Shown: positions 8,864-18,748, counted from the stretch's first letter. The stretch is DNA of 64,000 bases from an uncultured Flavobacteriales bacterium (GCA_937973685.1 CALJKJ010000002.1:1-64000), one strand, 5' to 3'. Numbers and translations: made by a program. The notes: a model not told the origin generated them from the sequence alone.

Positions 8864-9874
8864 ATGTCGCATATCACCACACTCAGTGATTTTATCATCG
8901 ATCGTCAAGCTGAATTTCCTGGAGCAACAGGAGAATTAACACGTATCTTAAACGATATCGCAATTGCTTCGAAAATTGTTTCACGCGATGTGCGTAGAGC
9001 AGGATTGGTGGATCACATTTTAGGTGCACAAGGTGAGGTAAACATTCAAGGTGAGGAACAGCAAAAGTTAGATGTTGTTGCAGATAACCAATTTATCAAG
9101 GTGTTTGAATCGAGTGGTGAGATTTGTGGAATTGCTTCGGAGGAAAACGACGACTTTGTGGCGTTTACTTCTGAAAAAGCAATGAATGGTAAATACGTTG
9201 TGTTGTTTGATCCCTTGGACGGTTCGTCTAATATTGATGTAAACGTTTCTATCGGGACAATTTTCTCGATTTACAAACGTGTTTCACCAGTTGGAACACC
9301 CGCTACTTTGGAAGACATGTTACAAAAAGGAACCGATCAAATTGCTGCAGGATATGTATTGTACGGTTCATCAACCATGTTGGTGTACACGACAGGACAC
9401 GGTGTAAATGGTTTTACATTGGATCCGTCAATCGGTGAGTTTTGTTTGTCGCACCCCAACATGAAGATGCCTGAATCGGGTAGAATGTATGCGATGAACG
9501 AAGGAAACATTCACGAATGCGAACAAGGTTTACGCGATTACGTTGCGTTTTGTCAACAAGTTCAGGAAGACGGCAGACCGTATTCTGGGCGTTACATTGG
9601 TTCGTTGGTGGCAGATTTTCACCGCAACATGATCAAAGGAGGAATTTACATTTATCCGGTAACGAACCAAAGTCCAAAAGGCAAGTTGCGTTTGTTGTAC
9701 GAGTGCAATCCCTTGGCGTTTATTGCTGAACAAGCAGGCGGAATGGCAACAAATGGTACGGAACGTATATTAGACATTCAGCCAACTGCATTGCACGAGC
9801 GTTGTGGCTATTATACAGGTTCCAAAAACATGATGCTCAAAGCGATTGCTTGTTTGGAGAAGGCAAGAGGGTAA
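8864..9874 (+). CDS. fbp: Class I fructose-1,6-bisphosphatase
   Basis: A 336-residue gluconeogenic enzyme that hydrolyses fructose 1,6-bisphosphate to fructose 6-phosphate. The class I signature DPLDGSSNID (from about residue 116) carries the metal-binding acids; upstream EENDD and downstream substrate-binding segments (IYPVTN, LLYECNPLAFIAEQAGG) are intact. An upstream in-frame ATG at 8831 overlaps the -7 box, so the ATG at 8864 (MSHITTLSDF) is preferred. The gene is monocistronic, convergent with a barrel gene 9 bp away and divergent from a DMT transporter. Confidence 0.96.
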   Translation: MSHITTLSDFIIDRQAEFPGATGELTRILNDIAIASKIVSRDVRRAGLVDHILGAQGEVNIQGEEQQKLDVVADNQFIKVFESSGEICGIASEENDDFVAFTSEKAMNGKYVVLFDPLDGSSNIDVNVSIGTIFSIYKRVSPVGTPATLEDMLQKGTDQIAAGYVLYGSSTMLVYTTGHGVNGFTLDPSIGEFCLSHPNMKMPESGRMYAMNEGNIHECEQGLRDYVAFCQQVQEDGRPYSGRYIGSLVADFHRNMIKGGIYIYPVTNQSPKGKLRLLYECNPLAFIAEQAGGMATNGTERILDIQPTALHERCGYYTGSKNMMLKAIACLEKARG

Positions 9875-9883
9875 GCGGAAAAC

Positions 9884-10561
9884 TCACTTCATTTTAAACG
9901 CCCAAATAAAATTTAGGTTGACAAAGTTGTTGTAGTTTATGGCTTGTTCCCCGGGTCCTCCTCCGATATAAAAATTACCAAAAGGCCCATAATTACCAAT
10001 CAAGCGCACTTTAAAGTTGTAATTTTCAATCGGAAGATTCATTCCAATTCCAAAGGAAAAACCAATGTCTGCAGTGGAATAACCTTTCCATTTGCGTTGG
10101 TTTATGTAGGTTATAGCACCTTCTTGTTTGACTTCCGTTGCATTTATTCTAACAGGCAATGGTAAGTTAAAGTAGCATCCAGGTTCTACAAACACGCTAC
10201 CTGTTTTTACTTTAAAAAGTTGAATAGGAAAACTACTGAAAAGGCGAACCTGATGAAAGCATAAGGACAAATCATAATATTTTGTTGTGTTATTCTGAGA
10301 AAAATGATACTCCAAAGAAATAGAGTCCATTGCCACGCGTGTTATTTGGTAGTCGATCCCAAACCGCACACTGTGTTTTTTGTTTTGTTTTTGTGTGTTG
10401 AAATATAATCCCAAACCACCACCCATTTTGTTGGTTACCTGTGAATAAGAAGTTGAGTAATTGGAAGAAAGCCCAAGTTCAACGAAACGGTTTTTCAACG
10501 TATCTTGCGCAACTACATTCTGCAGCAACAAGAAGCTGGTAACAATAACTACAAACTTCAT
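9884..10561 (-). CDS. Predicted secreted outer-membrane beta-barrel protein
   Basis: A 225-residue protein with a signal peptide (MKFVVIVTSFLLLQNVVAQ) followed by alternating polar/hydrophobic strands rich in Tyr, Phe and Gly, ending in aromatic NLNFIWAF. This suggests a small porin-like or OmpW/OmpA-barrel fold in the outer membrane. No family motif is recognised and the function is unknown. It converges on fbp with a 9-bp gap. A near-consensus box TATATTTA lies upstream on the minus strand. Confidence 0.6.
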   Translation of the reverse strand: MKFVVIVTSFLLLQNVVAQDTLKNRFVELGLSSNYSTSYSQVTNKMGGGLGLYFNTQKQNKKHSVRFGIDYQITRVAMDSISLEYHFSQNNTTKYYDLSLCFHQVRLFSSFPIQLFKVKTGSVFVEPGCYFNLPLPVRINATEVKQEGAITYINQRKWKGYSTADIGFSFGIGMNLPIENYNFKVRLIGNYGPFGNFYIGGGPGEQAINYNNFVNLNFIWAFKMK

Positions 10562-10756
10562 TTTAAGCGTAGGTTTAAGTAGTGGATAATAATTCGATTA
10601 AATATACGAAAACAGTTCGAATAAACACCTTTTTATCCCAGTCTTTTTGCAACGTTGCTTGCGTGTTTTCAACAAATTTTACCGAACTTTGTTCTTAGAA
10701 AGGGGGCGCAAGGTGTTGTGTCCCCTAAACTATTTAACAGTTGGCGACAAATCAAT

Positions 10757-13700
10757 ATGGAACAAGCACAATTTTTAGCGCATTTTAAGCAACTCAACGG
10801 AATTGACGACACAGCAAATGCCTTGCAACAAGCAGCAATTCGCATTCATTGGAAAGGTCTGGTCGGTTCTTCCAAATCGATTGCTGCCGCTGCGGTTGCC
10901 GAACAAGTTCCCGGTCACCACCTGTTTGTTTTGGAGGACAAAGAGGCCGCTGCTTATTTCTTGAATGATTTGGAACAATTGTATCCAGACAACAAACACA
11001 TTTTGTTTTACCCAGCGTCGTACCGCGTTCCTTATCAAGTCGAAGAAACCGACAATGCAAATGTTGTTGCGCGTGCAGAAGTGCTCGAAAAAGTGAATTC
11101 AGGTAAAAACACATGGATTGTTTCTTATCCGCAAGCCTTGTTTGAACGTGTGCCCACACAAAAACGATTAAGCGAAAATACCTTGCGGGTAGAAAAAGGA
11201 AAAACGTATTCCATCGACTTTTTTAATGAATTATTGTTGGATTACGACTTTGAACGGGTTGATTTTGTGTACGAACCGGGTCAATTTTCTATTCGCGGAG
11301 GTATTGTCGATGTGTTCTCGTTTTCGAACGACCAACCATTTCGGATTGAGTTTTTTGGCGATGAGGTAGAGTCCATTCGGACCTTTGATCCCGTTTCTCA
11401 GTTATCAATCGCGAATCACATTCATTTTTCAATCGTTCCCAACGTTCAGCGCCAATTGGTGTTAGACGGAAACGGAACCTTTTTGGAATTTATCGGCAAG
11501 CATACAACCATTTGGTTGGCGTCGAATGAGCTGGTTCGCGCTGGTCTTGAAAAAGCATATGAGAAGGCCGTAAGTGTTTACGATGCTTTGCCTCAAAACA
11601 CCATAAAACACAGTTTGCCAAGCGAATTGTACATGCATCCAGCCGATTGGAAAAAGCAAGTTACAGCTCATGCAGTGGTAGAATTTGGTCCCGAATATGC
11701 GTTTCAATCAGATGAAACGATTCAATTTGTAGTACAGCAACAACCGACGTTTAATAAAGATTTCGATTTGTTGAAAGAAGATTTATTGCAGCGCAAAAAA
11801 GCGGGAGCAACCAATTTGATTTTTTCGAATCAACCCAAGCAAATCGAACGGTTGTACCAAATATTTGAAGACATTGGTGCAGAGGTCGAGTTTTCACCGA
11901 TGAATATTGCTTTGCACGAGGGGTTTATTATCCCAAGTTTGAAGCTGGTTTGTTACACCGATCATCAGATTTTTGAACGGTACCATCGTTTTAAACTGAA
12001 AGAAGGTTTCCGCCAAGCCAAACAAGCGTTGACCTTAAAGGAAATTTACAACTTACAAAAAGGCGATTATGTGACGCACATCGATCATGGAGTGGGACAG
12101 TTTTCTGGCTTGCAAACAATCGATGTCAATGGAAAGCCACAAGAAGCAATTCGACTGGTTTACCGCGATGGTGATGTGCTGTATGTCAGTATTCACTCGT
12201 TGCACCGCATTTCTAAGTTTACGGGTAAAGATGGCGCTGTTCCTAAAATGAATAAATTAGGAACACAAACGTGGGCAACCTTGAAGCAAAAAACCAAAAA
12301 ACGCATCAAGGAATTGGCCTACGATTTGATTCAATTATACGCCAAACGCAAGGCACAACCAGGATTTGCGTTTACTCCCGATTCGTATTTACAGAACGAG
12401 TTGGAAGCGTCGTTCATGTACGAAGACACTCCCGACCAGTTAAAAGCAACGCAAGCAATCAAGGAAGACATGGAAAAACAAACGCCGATGGACCGCTTGG
12501 TTTGTGGTGATGTTGGTTTTGGAAAAACAGAAGTTGCCATTCGCGCTGCGTTCAAAGCGGTTGCCGATAGTAAACAAGTGGCTGTTTTGGTGCCAACAAC
12601 AATTTTGTGTCACCAGCATGCACGGTCGTTTGCAGAACGCTTGAAAAATTTCCCGTGCAAAGTTGATTATATCAACCGTTTTAAATCGGCAAAGGAAATT
12701 ACGGAAACCTTAAAAAAAGTAGCGAGTGGCGAAGTTGACATTTTAGTCGGCACACATAAAATTGTCGGTGAAAAGGTAAAATTTAAGGATTTAGGCTTGA
12801 TCATCATTGACGAAGAGCAAAAATTCGGCGTGGCGGTGAAAGACAAGTTAAAAACCTTGAAAACGACAGTGGATACCTTGACATTGACAGCAACTCCAAT
12901 TCCAAGAACCTTACAGTTTTCATTAATGGGCGCACGCGATTTGAGCATCATCAACACGCCGCCACCCAATAGACAGCCAGTTTTGACAGAGGTGATGACT
13001 TTTCAAGAAGACGCCATTCGCGACGCTATTTCATACGAAGTAAGTCGTGGAGGACAAGTTTACTTTGTCAATAACCGTTTGTCCAATATCAAAGAAATCG
13101 CTGGAATGATTTCCAGATTATGTCCTGGAATTCGCGTTGGAATAGGTCACGGACAGATGGAAGGCAAGCAGTTAGAAAAAATCATGATGGATTTTATTCA
13201 AGGCGAATACGACGTGTTGATTGCAACAACCATTATTGAATCGGGGATTGATATTTCTAATGCCAATACGATTATCATCAATGATGCGCACAATTTTGGG
13301 TTAAGCGATTTGCACCAGTTGCGCGGTCGCGTTGGACGTTCCAACAAAAAGGGATTCTGTTATTTGATTTCTCAACCCATTAGCTTATTGACTTCTGAAG
13401 CACGCAAACGATTAGAAGCTTTGGTTCAATTTTCTGATTTGGGATCGGGTTTCAACATTGCGATGAAGGATTTAGATATTCGCGGAGCAGGAAATTTATT
13501 GGGTGGCGAACAAAGTGGCTTTATCTCAGAAATTGGGTTTGAAATGTACCAAAAGATCTTGAACGAAGCCATGGACGAGTTAAAAGAAGAGGAATTCAAA
13601 GACTTGTACGACGACCGAACAACGGAAACGATGGGCGCTCATTTTGTCAAAGATTGTGTCCTTGAAACAGATTTCGAGTTGCGTATTCCGGAGGATTATA

Positions 13701-14101
13701 TCAATAATGTTTCGGAGCGCTTGAGCATTTATCAAGAAATCGATGGATTGAACACTGTTGAGGAATTAGCACAGCACAAGCAACAATTGATCGATCGTTT
13801 CGGACCGATGCCGCGCGTAGTAAAAGAATTGTTCCGTTCGTTTGAGTTGCGTTGGTTAGCTGAAAGTTTGGGCTTTGAAAAATTGGTCATCAAACAAGGT
13901 GCAATGATTGGTTATTTTGTCAGCAATCCTCAGTCCAAGTACTACGATTCTCCCATTTTTACACAAGTATTGAAATACGTTCAGCGTGCACCAATCAATT
14001 GCAAAATGAGCGAGAAAAATGACCGTTTGCGCTTGATGTATACGCAGGTAATGAACATGGATCAAGCATTTGAGCGCTTGAATGAAATTGATGTAGCTTA
14101 A
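10757..14101 (+). CDS. mfd: Transcription-repair coupling factor Mfd
   Basis: A 1114-residue DNA translocase that removes RNA polymerase stalled at lesions and recruits the UvrAB excision system. The order fits the family: UvrB-like N-terminal region, a CarD-like polymerase-interacting domain (about 425-510, KGDYVTHIDHGVGQF), the superfamily 2 helicase core with Walker A GDVGFGKTE (about 584) and DEEQ (about 685), TATPIPRTL, the second RecA lobe with GIDISNANT and LRGRVGR, and the C-terminal TRCF domain. I prefer the ATG at 10757 (MEQAQFLAHF) over an in-frame start 102 nt earlier whose added residues do not look like Mfd. uvrC lies 5 kb downstream on the other strand. Confidence 0.96.
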   Translation: MEQAQFLAHFKQLNGIDDTANALQQAAIRIHWKGLVGSSKSIAAAAVAEQVPGHHLFVLEDKEAAAYFLNDLEQLYPDNKHILFYPASYRVPYQVEETDNANVVARAEVLEKVNSGKNTWIVSYPQALFERVPTQKRLSENTLRVEKGKTYSIDFFNELLLDYDFERVDFVYEPGQFSIRGGIVDVFSFSNDQPFRIEFFGDEVESIRTFDPVSQLSIANHIHFSIVPNVQRQLVLDGNGTFLEFIGKHTTIWLASNELVRAGLEKAYEKAVSVYDALPQNTIKHSLPSELYMHPADWKKQVTAHAVVEFGPEYAFQSDETIQFVVQQQPTFNKDFDLLKEDLLQRKKAGATNLIFSNQPKQIERLYQIFEDIGAEVEFSPMNIALHEGFIIPSLKLVCYTDHQIFERYHRFKLKEGFRQAKQALTLKEIYNLQKGDYVTHIDHGVGQFSGLQTIDVNGKPQEAIRLVYRDGDVLYVSIHSLHRISKFTGKDGAVPKMNKLGTQTWATLKQKTKKRIKELAYDLIQLYAKRKAQPGFAFTPDSYLQNELEASFMYEDTPDQLKATQAIKEDMEKQTPMDRLVCGDVGFGKTEVAIRAAFKAVADSKQVAVLVPTTILCHQHARSFAERLKNFPCKVDYINRFKSAKEITETLKKVASGEVDILVGTHKIVGEKVKFKDLGLIIIDEEQKFGVAVKDKLKTLKTTVDTLTLTATPIPRTLQFSLMGARDLSIINTPPPNRQPVLTEVMTFQEDAIRDAISYEVSRGGQVYFVNNRLSNIKEIAGMISRLCPGIRVGIGHGQMEGKQLEKIMMDFIQGEYDVLIATTIIESGIDISNANTIIINDAHNFGLSDLHQLRGRVGRSNKKGFCYLISQPISLLTSEARKRLEALVQFSDLGSGFNIAMKDLDIRGAGNLLGGEQSGFISEIGFEMYQKILNEAMDELKEEEFKDLYDDRTTETMGAHFVKDCVLETDFELRIPEDYINNVSERLSIYQEIDGLNTVEELAQHKQQLIDRFGPMPRVVKELFRSFELRWLAESLGFEKLVIKQGAMIGYFVSNPQSKYYDSPIFTQVLKYVQRAPINCKMSEKNDRLRLMYTQVMNMDQAFERLNEIDVA

Positions 14102-14102
14102 A

Positions 14103-14426
14103 TTATAACATCTCACTCAATGAAATCGTGCTATTAAAATAGGATACGATTTCTTTTCTGCTTCCTTCAAAGTAGTTTTTCAAGAGGTTATCTGCTAAAT
14201 AATTTCTATAATCTTCTTTGGAGATTCTCGGGGAATAAATATGTCCGCGGCTTACAGGTTTGTGCTTGATGAATTTCTTTTTTTCCAAAATGCGCACAAT
14301 AGTAGAAATGGTGTTGTACGCTGGGCGCGGTTGATCATAAAGCGCAACGATATCTTTCACCGCGGCTTTTTCTAGCGACCACAATCGTAACATTACTTTT
14401 TCTTCTGCTGGAGTAAGCCTTTCCAT
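14103..14426 (-). CDS. BlaI/MecI/CopY-family transcriptional repressor
   Basis: A 107-residue protein with the BlaI winged-helix pattern: LTPAEEKVMLRLW in helix 1, then AYNTISTIVRILEKKKFI (recognition helix) and the wing HKPVSRGHIYSPRIS. Classical members dimerise through the C-terminus and are cleaved by a BlaR1/MecR1 metalloprotease sensor that is normally encoded next door. No M56-type sensor gene flanks this one; the next gene on the same strand is a secreted C1 peptidase. It is slightly shorter than the usual ~120 residues. The stop codon is 1 bp from that of convergent mfd. A variant -7 box (TAATTTTA) lies upstream. Confidence 0.85.
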   Translation of the reverse strand: MERLTPAEEKVMLRLWSLEKAAVKDIVALYDQPRPAYNTISTIVRILEKKKFIKHKPVSRGHIYSPRISKEDYRNYLADNLLKNYFEGSRKEIVSYFNSTISLSEML

Positions 14427-14479
14427 TTTTCTATTATTTCAACGGTAAAATTAACGAGATAATTCTAATTATCAATGAT

Positions 14480-15676
14480 TTAGTTTAACTTCAATTGTTG
14501 TTTGATCGATTTTGGAACAGCCGATTTATTCAAATAGACATTGATTGTTTTGTAGCGGAAATAATGCTCAGACACATACAAGTATCCTTGTGGAACATTG
14601 TCTGTACCCCACGAGTTTTTAACCAAGAAATAACGCGTGCCATTTTGATCTTTGTACAAACCAACGATGTGCATTCCGTGGTCGTCTGTCGTGCGTTTTT
14701 CATCGTACCCTTTTTGACGCAATTCTTGCGTAATCGTTAATTCTTTCACCGGTTCTAAAAACGCATTGGAACTTTTTTCAGCACCCGCATTGTTAAATCC
14801 TTTGTTGTCTTTTCCTTTCACTTGAATCGTTGATGGATCTTCAGGAACCAATGCAATACCTTGACGGAAATTAAATCCTTTTTCACTGACATCAGCTCCC
14901 CATGCAACAGTGTAGCCGTTTTCTAACGCCGAAACAACTGTTTGAACCATGTCTTCTAAAGGCACATTGTAACTGTCTCCAAACGACCAGTTATCAGGAA
15001 TGGTTAATTCACACGTTTCATAAAATGGATCGTTGCTAAATGAAGTAATTGACACATAATCCGTCATGTTTAATCCAATTGCTTGTGCATACGTTTTTGG
15101 CGTGTATTTTTTTCCTTTGTAGGTAAATTCGGTAATATCTGCACCAAAGTAAACGTCTAATAAGGCATTCAATCCTTTTTTCCAGTCAGTACTTATTCCT
15201 TGTCCTTTTTGCACTTGCGTCAACACAGCTTGCATGTAACCGTTTATAACAGCAAAGACTTCTTCGTGGTTAAAACGTGCCGGCCCGTTTGGTTGACCCG
15301 TATAAATGTCTTTGGGAACAACACCGTATTTTTTTACGATAAACGGGATGTCGTGAAAAGCGCCACCCTCTGCAAAATTGATTTTACCATCCATGCGAAT
15401 AAAGCGATCTGCTTTTTCTTCGTAAGCTTTTCGTACAATGTACATTTCAGCAAGTAAATCAGGGTTTTGTATTCCTTGACGCATCAATTCGGATTCAAAA
15501 AAAGACAACGCTGAAAAACACCAACACGTACTGGTCATTCCTTGGTCTTCAACTGCTGTTGTTCCATGTTGCGCAATTTTAGTAAATTGATACGTGCTTT
15601 CAGGAGCATTTGTTGTTGTTTGAGCGACTGCAGCTGTAAATCCGAAGCAAAAAGAAAGGTATACGAGTTGTTTCAT
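14480..15676 (-). CDS. Secreted C1-family (bleomycin hydrolase-like) cysteine peptidase
   Basis: A 398-residue protein with a signal peptide (ending AAVAQ, about residue 19), then a papain-fold peptidase of the C1B/bleomycin-hydrolase type. The active-site segment EDQGMTSTCWCFSALSFFE provides the oxyanion Gln and catalytic Cys, DDHGMHIVG the His, and VKNSWG the Asn. PepC and bleomycin hydrolase are usually cytosolic aminopeptidases; here the leader predicts export to periplasm or beyond. It lies 54 bp upstream of the BlaI-type gene on the same strand, so the two could be co-transcribed, but a variant box before blaI argues for a separate promoter. Confidence 0.87.
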   Translation of the reverse strand: MKQLVYLSFCFGFTAAVAQTTTNAPESTYQFTKIAQHGTTAVEDQGMTSTCWCFSALSFFESELMRQGIQNPDLLAEMYIVRKAYEEKADRFIRMDGKINFAEGGAFHDIPFIVKKYGVVPKDIYTGQPNGPARFNHEEVFAVINGYMQAVLTQVQKGQGISTDWKKGLNALLDVYFGADITEFTYKGKKYTPKTYAQAIGLNMTDYVSITSFSNDPFYETCELTIPDNWSFGDSYNVPLEDMVQTVVSALENGYTVAWGADVSEKGFNFRQGIALVPEDPSTIQVKGKDNKGFNNAGAEKSSNAFLEPVKELTITQELRQKGYDEKRTTDDHGMHIVGLYKDQNGTRYFLVKNSWGTDNVPQGYLYVSEHYFRYKTINVYLNKSAVPKSIKQQLKLN

Positions 15677-15706
15677 GCGAAGTTTTTTTGTTAAAAATAC
15701 AAACTT

Positions 15707-16810
15707 TCAAGGAATCAGCGCATACCTTCTTCCGGGCATGCTGCGAATTAGTCCCTTGAATTCTAATTGAAGTAATTCACTGGCAATTTCACTCATTGAA
15801 AGTTCCATTAAAAAGCTTAAGCTGTCAGCCGTGAGTTCTTTTTTTTCCTTTAAAACAGCTATTATTTTTGCTTCTTTCGGGCTAACATCTTGAAATAATT
15901 GCCGCTGAACCGATGGTTTTTTATTGCGATCTTCCCAACTTAAAATCTTGATGATATCAGCTGCACACGTCACCAAATGCGCTTTGTTTTCTTGAATCAA
16001 TTTGAGACAGCCTTTTGAATATGGTCGTGAAACATCGCCGGGAAAACTAAAGACATCTCTGTTGTAATCATTTGCTAATTGAGCCGTGATTAATGATCCA
16101 CCAGAGGCACCACTTTCAACAACAATCGTGGCATCAGCTAAACCAGCAACTATTCGATTTCTCATTGGAAAATGTTCCGATTTGGGTTGCATTCCAGGAT
16201 AAAACTCGCTCATCAAGCCGCCATTTTCCAACATTAATTCGCTCGTTTTTTTATGAATTGCAGGATAAATCATGTCAATTCCGTGACCCAAAACGCCCCA
16301 AGTTGGCAGTTTGTTTTTTAGTGAAAAACGATGTGCGATGATGTCAATTCCATAGGCCATTCCACTGACAATTGTTGGGGTGTATGGCGACAAATTTTCG
16401 ATCAATTCTTGGGTGAGCATTTTGCCATAATCGGTTGCATTTCTTGTGCCGACAATTGCTATAGTTTTTTCGGGATTCCAGTTGATGTTTCCTTTCGAAT
16501 AAAGTAGCAAGGGAGCATCGTCACAAGTCTTCAAACGACGCGGGTAATTTTCGTCCGTTATGAAAACAGTGGACCCACCAATCTTCCAAATGCTTTCTGC
16601 AATTTTTTCTGCTTCAATCAATGCCTGTGTGCGTAATTCGAACGAGATGTTTTGTGGTGAAAAACCCTTTATTTTCGCAATATTCAATCGTTTTTCACTA
16701 AAAAACCTATCAAGATCGTTGAAATGATTGATTAAAATCCGGGCGCGTTTACTACCAATACCGCTCAATAATGTGAGCGCAATTTGCTGTTGTAATTTTG
16801 TAAAATTCAA
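15707..16810 (-). CDS. dprA: DNA-processing protein DprA
   Basis: A 367-residue DprA/Smf protein, which loads RecA onto incoming single-stranded DNA during natural transformation. The Rossmann-like core is clear: IAIVGTRNATDYGK, VSGMAYGIDIIAH, GVLGHGIDMIYP, ESGASGGSLITA and FSFPGDVSRPYSKGC. An N-terminal helix-hairpin-helix-like segment (LLSGIGSKRAR) and a C-terminal winged-helix-like region (about the last 60 residues) flank it. No ATG is available; I chose TTG at 16810 (LNFTKLQQQIAL), while a TTG at 16843 would add 11 residues. Start confidence is low. It sits downstream of uvrC on the same strand, 83 bp away. Confidence 0.92.
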   Translation of the reverse strand: MNFTKLQQQIALTLLSGIGSKRARILINHFNDLDRFFSEKRLNIAKIKGFSPQNISFELRTQALIEAEKIAESIWKIGGSTVFITDENYPRRLKTCDDAPLLLYSKGNINWNPEKTIAIVGTRNATDYGKMLTQELIENLSPYTPTIVSGMAYGIDIIAHRFSLKNKLPTWGVLGHGIDMIYPAIHKKTSELMLENGGLMSEFYPGMQPKSEHFPMRNRIVAGLADATIVVESGASGGSLITAQLANDYNRDVFSFPGDVSRPYSKGCLKLIQENKAHLVTCAADIIKILSWEDRNKKPSVQRQLFQDVSPKEAKIIAVLKEKKELTADSLSFLMELSMSEIASELLQLEFKGLIRSMPGRRYALIP

Positions 16811-16893
16811 AATAAGTGTTGTTTTAGTTCCTTGAATATACAAAAAAACAAGACACTTTTTAAGCCTTTTTAAAGAAAATTTACAGTGAAAAT

Positions 16894-18699
16894 CTAGGCG
16901 TTATTTTTGAAAAAAGCGCAAATTATTTTTGCTTTTGCAGGACCAATTACTGCTGCAATTGAGTCTTCTTTTTGTTCTTTAATTCGCTTCACAGATTTGA
17001 ATGTTTTGATCAAATCTTGTACTGTCGAAGGACCTATTCCAGAGATGCTTTCCAGCTCGTTTGACAGGGCACTTTTACTCCTTCTATTTCGGTGATGCGT
17101 AATCCCAAAACGGTGCGCTTCGTTACGCAATTGTTGAATGACTTTTAATGTTTCAGATCGCTTGTCCAAATAGAGCGGTAAGCTGTCGCCAGGATAAAAC
17201 AATTCTTCCAATCGTTTTGCAATTCCGATGATGGCAATTTTACCACGAAGGTCTAATTTTTCGAGTGCATCCAATGCAGCACCTAATTGACCTTTACCGC
17301 CATCTATTATGATTAATTGTGGTAGTGGTTCGTTTTCGTCCAGTAAACGACGGTATCGTCTAAAAACAGCTTCGCGCATGGTTGCAAAATCATCGGGACC
17401 TTCCACCGTTTGTACATTGAAATGGCGGTAATCTTTTTTGCTTGGTTTTGCGTCTTTGAAAACAACGCAGGCTGAAACAGGATTTGTTCCTTGAATGTTT
17501 GAATTATCAAAACATTCGATATGCGCAGGCAATTCTTTTAGTCGCAAGTCGCGCATCATCGTATCCAAAATGCGGTTCGTATGTCGCTCTGGATCTTTGA
17601 TCTTTTCTTGTTTCAATTTTTCTATGCGGTAATACTTCGCATTTCTCAACGACAGGTCAACTAATGCTTTTTTGTCACCTCGTTGTGGGGCAAAGAAGCG
17701 CATGTTGTCTAATTCCCAGTCAATCGGTTCTTCGACTAATATTTCGCGCGATTCACTTTTATAGCGTTCACGCAATTCGGGTAAAATAGTTGTAATTACG
17801 TCTTCTTTCGTCTCGTCATTTTTTCGAATAACTTCTAATGTGATGCCCTGAATGATGGATCCGTGATTGACAATCAGGTAATTTATAAAAACGGTCGCGT
17901 CGTCTTCGATAGCTGTTAATACATCGACTTGATGAATGGTCGGTGAAACAACAGTCGATTTGACTTGATGTTTTTTGAGCAATTCAATACTTGTTTTGAT
18001 TTCTTGCGCTTCTTCAAAACGAAAGGCAGCAGCGTGTTCGTTCATCCAGCTAACAAGCTGTTCAATGACAACAGTAATATTGCCTTTCAAAATTCCTTCG
18101 ATTTGAGCAATCATTGCGTTGTAATCTGCAGCGCGTTGTTTGTTTTCACAAGGTCCTTTGCATTTTCCAATGTGGTATTCGAGGCAGACTTTGTACGTTC
18201 CTTTTTCGATTTTATTTTGTGCAAGATCGAGACTACACGAGCGCAAGGGAAACAATTCCCGAATGAGGTCCAAGTAAGCGTGCATGATTTTGCCGCTGGG
18301 ATAAGGACCAAAGTACTGCGACCCATCTTTGATGTGTTGTCTGGTAGCAAAAACACGTGGAAACGGTTCTTTTTTGATACAAATCCACGGATACGTTTTG
18401 TCGTCTTTTAGTTGGATGTTGTATTTTGGTTGGTATTTTTTGATGAGGTTATTTTCCAACAACAAAGCATCCACCTCTGTATCCACGACAATGTATTCGA
18501 TCGCGACAATTTTGCGCACCAACACATTGGTTTTGGCTTGGTCGTGAATTTTTGAAAAATAAGAATTCACTCTTTTTTTCAGGTTCTTTGCTTTACCAAC
18601 ATAGATGATTGTCCCGTTTTTATCAAAATAATGATACACGCCAGGTTTTTCTGGTAATGTTTTTAATTTTAATTGAATTTCAGACGAAGGGACGAACAT
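16894..18699 (-). CDS. uvrC: Excinuclease ABC subunit C
   Basis: A 601-residue nuclease subunit that makes both incisions in nucleotide excision repair. The N-terminal GIY-YIG domain shows GVY at about 20 and IIYVGK at about 31, for the 3' cut. A cysteine-bearing segment (around 150-180) and a UVR motif region (EEAQEIKTSIELL) follow. The RNase H-like UvrC domain contains IECFDNSNIQGT and IIDGGKGQL for the 5' cut, and the C-terminus has helix-hairpin-helix elements (LESISGIGPSTVQDLI). The start matches the family length; a near-consensus -7 box ends exactly 4 nt before the ATG. It is divergent from the M48 protease gene. Confidence 0.96.
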   Translation of the reverse strand: MFVPSSEIQLKLKTLPEKPGVYHYFDKNGTIIYVGKAKNLKKRVNSYFSKIHDQAKTNVLVRKIVAIEYIVVDTEVDALLLENNLIKKYQPKYNIQLKDDKTYPWICIKKEPFPRVFATRQHIKDGSQYFGPYPSGKIMHAYLDLIRELFPLRSCSLDLAQNKIEKGTYKVCLEYHIGKCKGPCENKQRAADYNAMIAQIEGILKGNITVVIEQLVSWMNEHAAAFRFEEAQEIKTSIELLKKHQVKSTVVSPTIHQVDVLTAIEDDATVFINYLIVNHGSIIQGITLEVIRKNDETKEDVITTILPELRERYKSESREILVEEPIDWELDNMRFFAPQRGDKKALVDLSLRNAKYYRIEKLKQEKIKDPERHTNRILDTMMRDLRLKELPAHIECFDNSNIQGTNPVSACVVFKDAKPSKKDYRHFNVQTVEGPDDFATMREAVFRRYRRLLDENEPLPQLIIIDGGKGQLGAALDALEKLDLRGKIAIIGIAKRLEELFYPGDSLPLYLDKRSETLKVIQQLRNEAHRFGITHHRNRRSKSALSNELESISGIGPSTVQDLIKTFKSVKRIKEQKEDSIAAVIGPAKAKIICAFFKNNA

Positions 18700-18703
18700 G
18701 CTG

Positions 18704-18711
18704 TAAAGTTA
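18704..18711 (-). promoter_or_regulatory. Variant -7 box TAACTTTA, 4 nt before uvrC
   Basis: Seven of eight positions match TAnnTTTG (final G is A), at the same 4-nt spacing from the ATG seen for several other genes here. A leaderless uvrC mRNA is the inference. Confidence 0.4.
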
Positions 18712-18740
18712 AATTTTTCGCGCAAGAAATAAAATCTTCG

Positions 18741-18748
18741 TAGCTTTG
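18741..18748 (+). promoter_or_regulatory. -7 box TAGCTTTG for the M48 protease operon
   Basis: Exact TAnnTTTG, 29 nt upstream of the ATG at 18778 and 29 bp from the divergent uvrC box. Confidence 0.55.
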
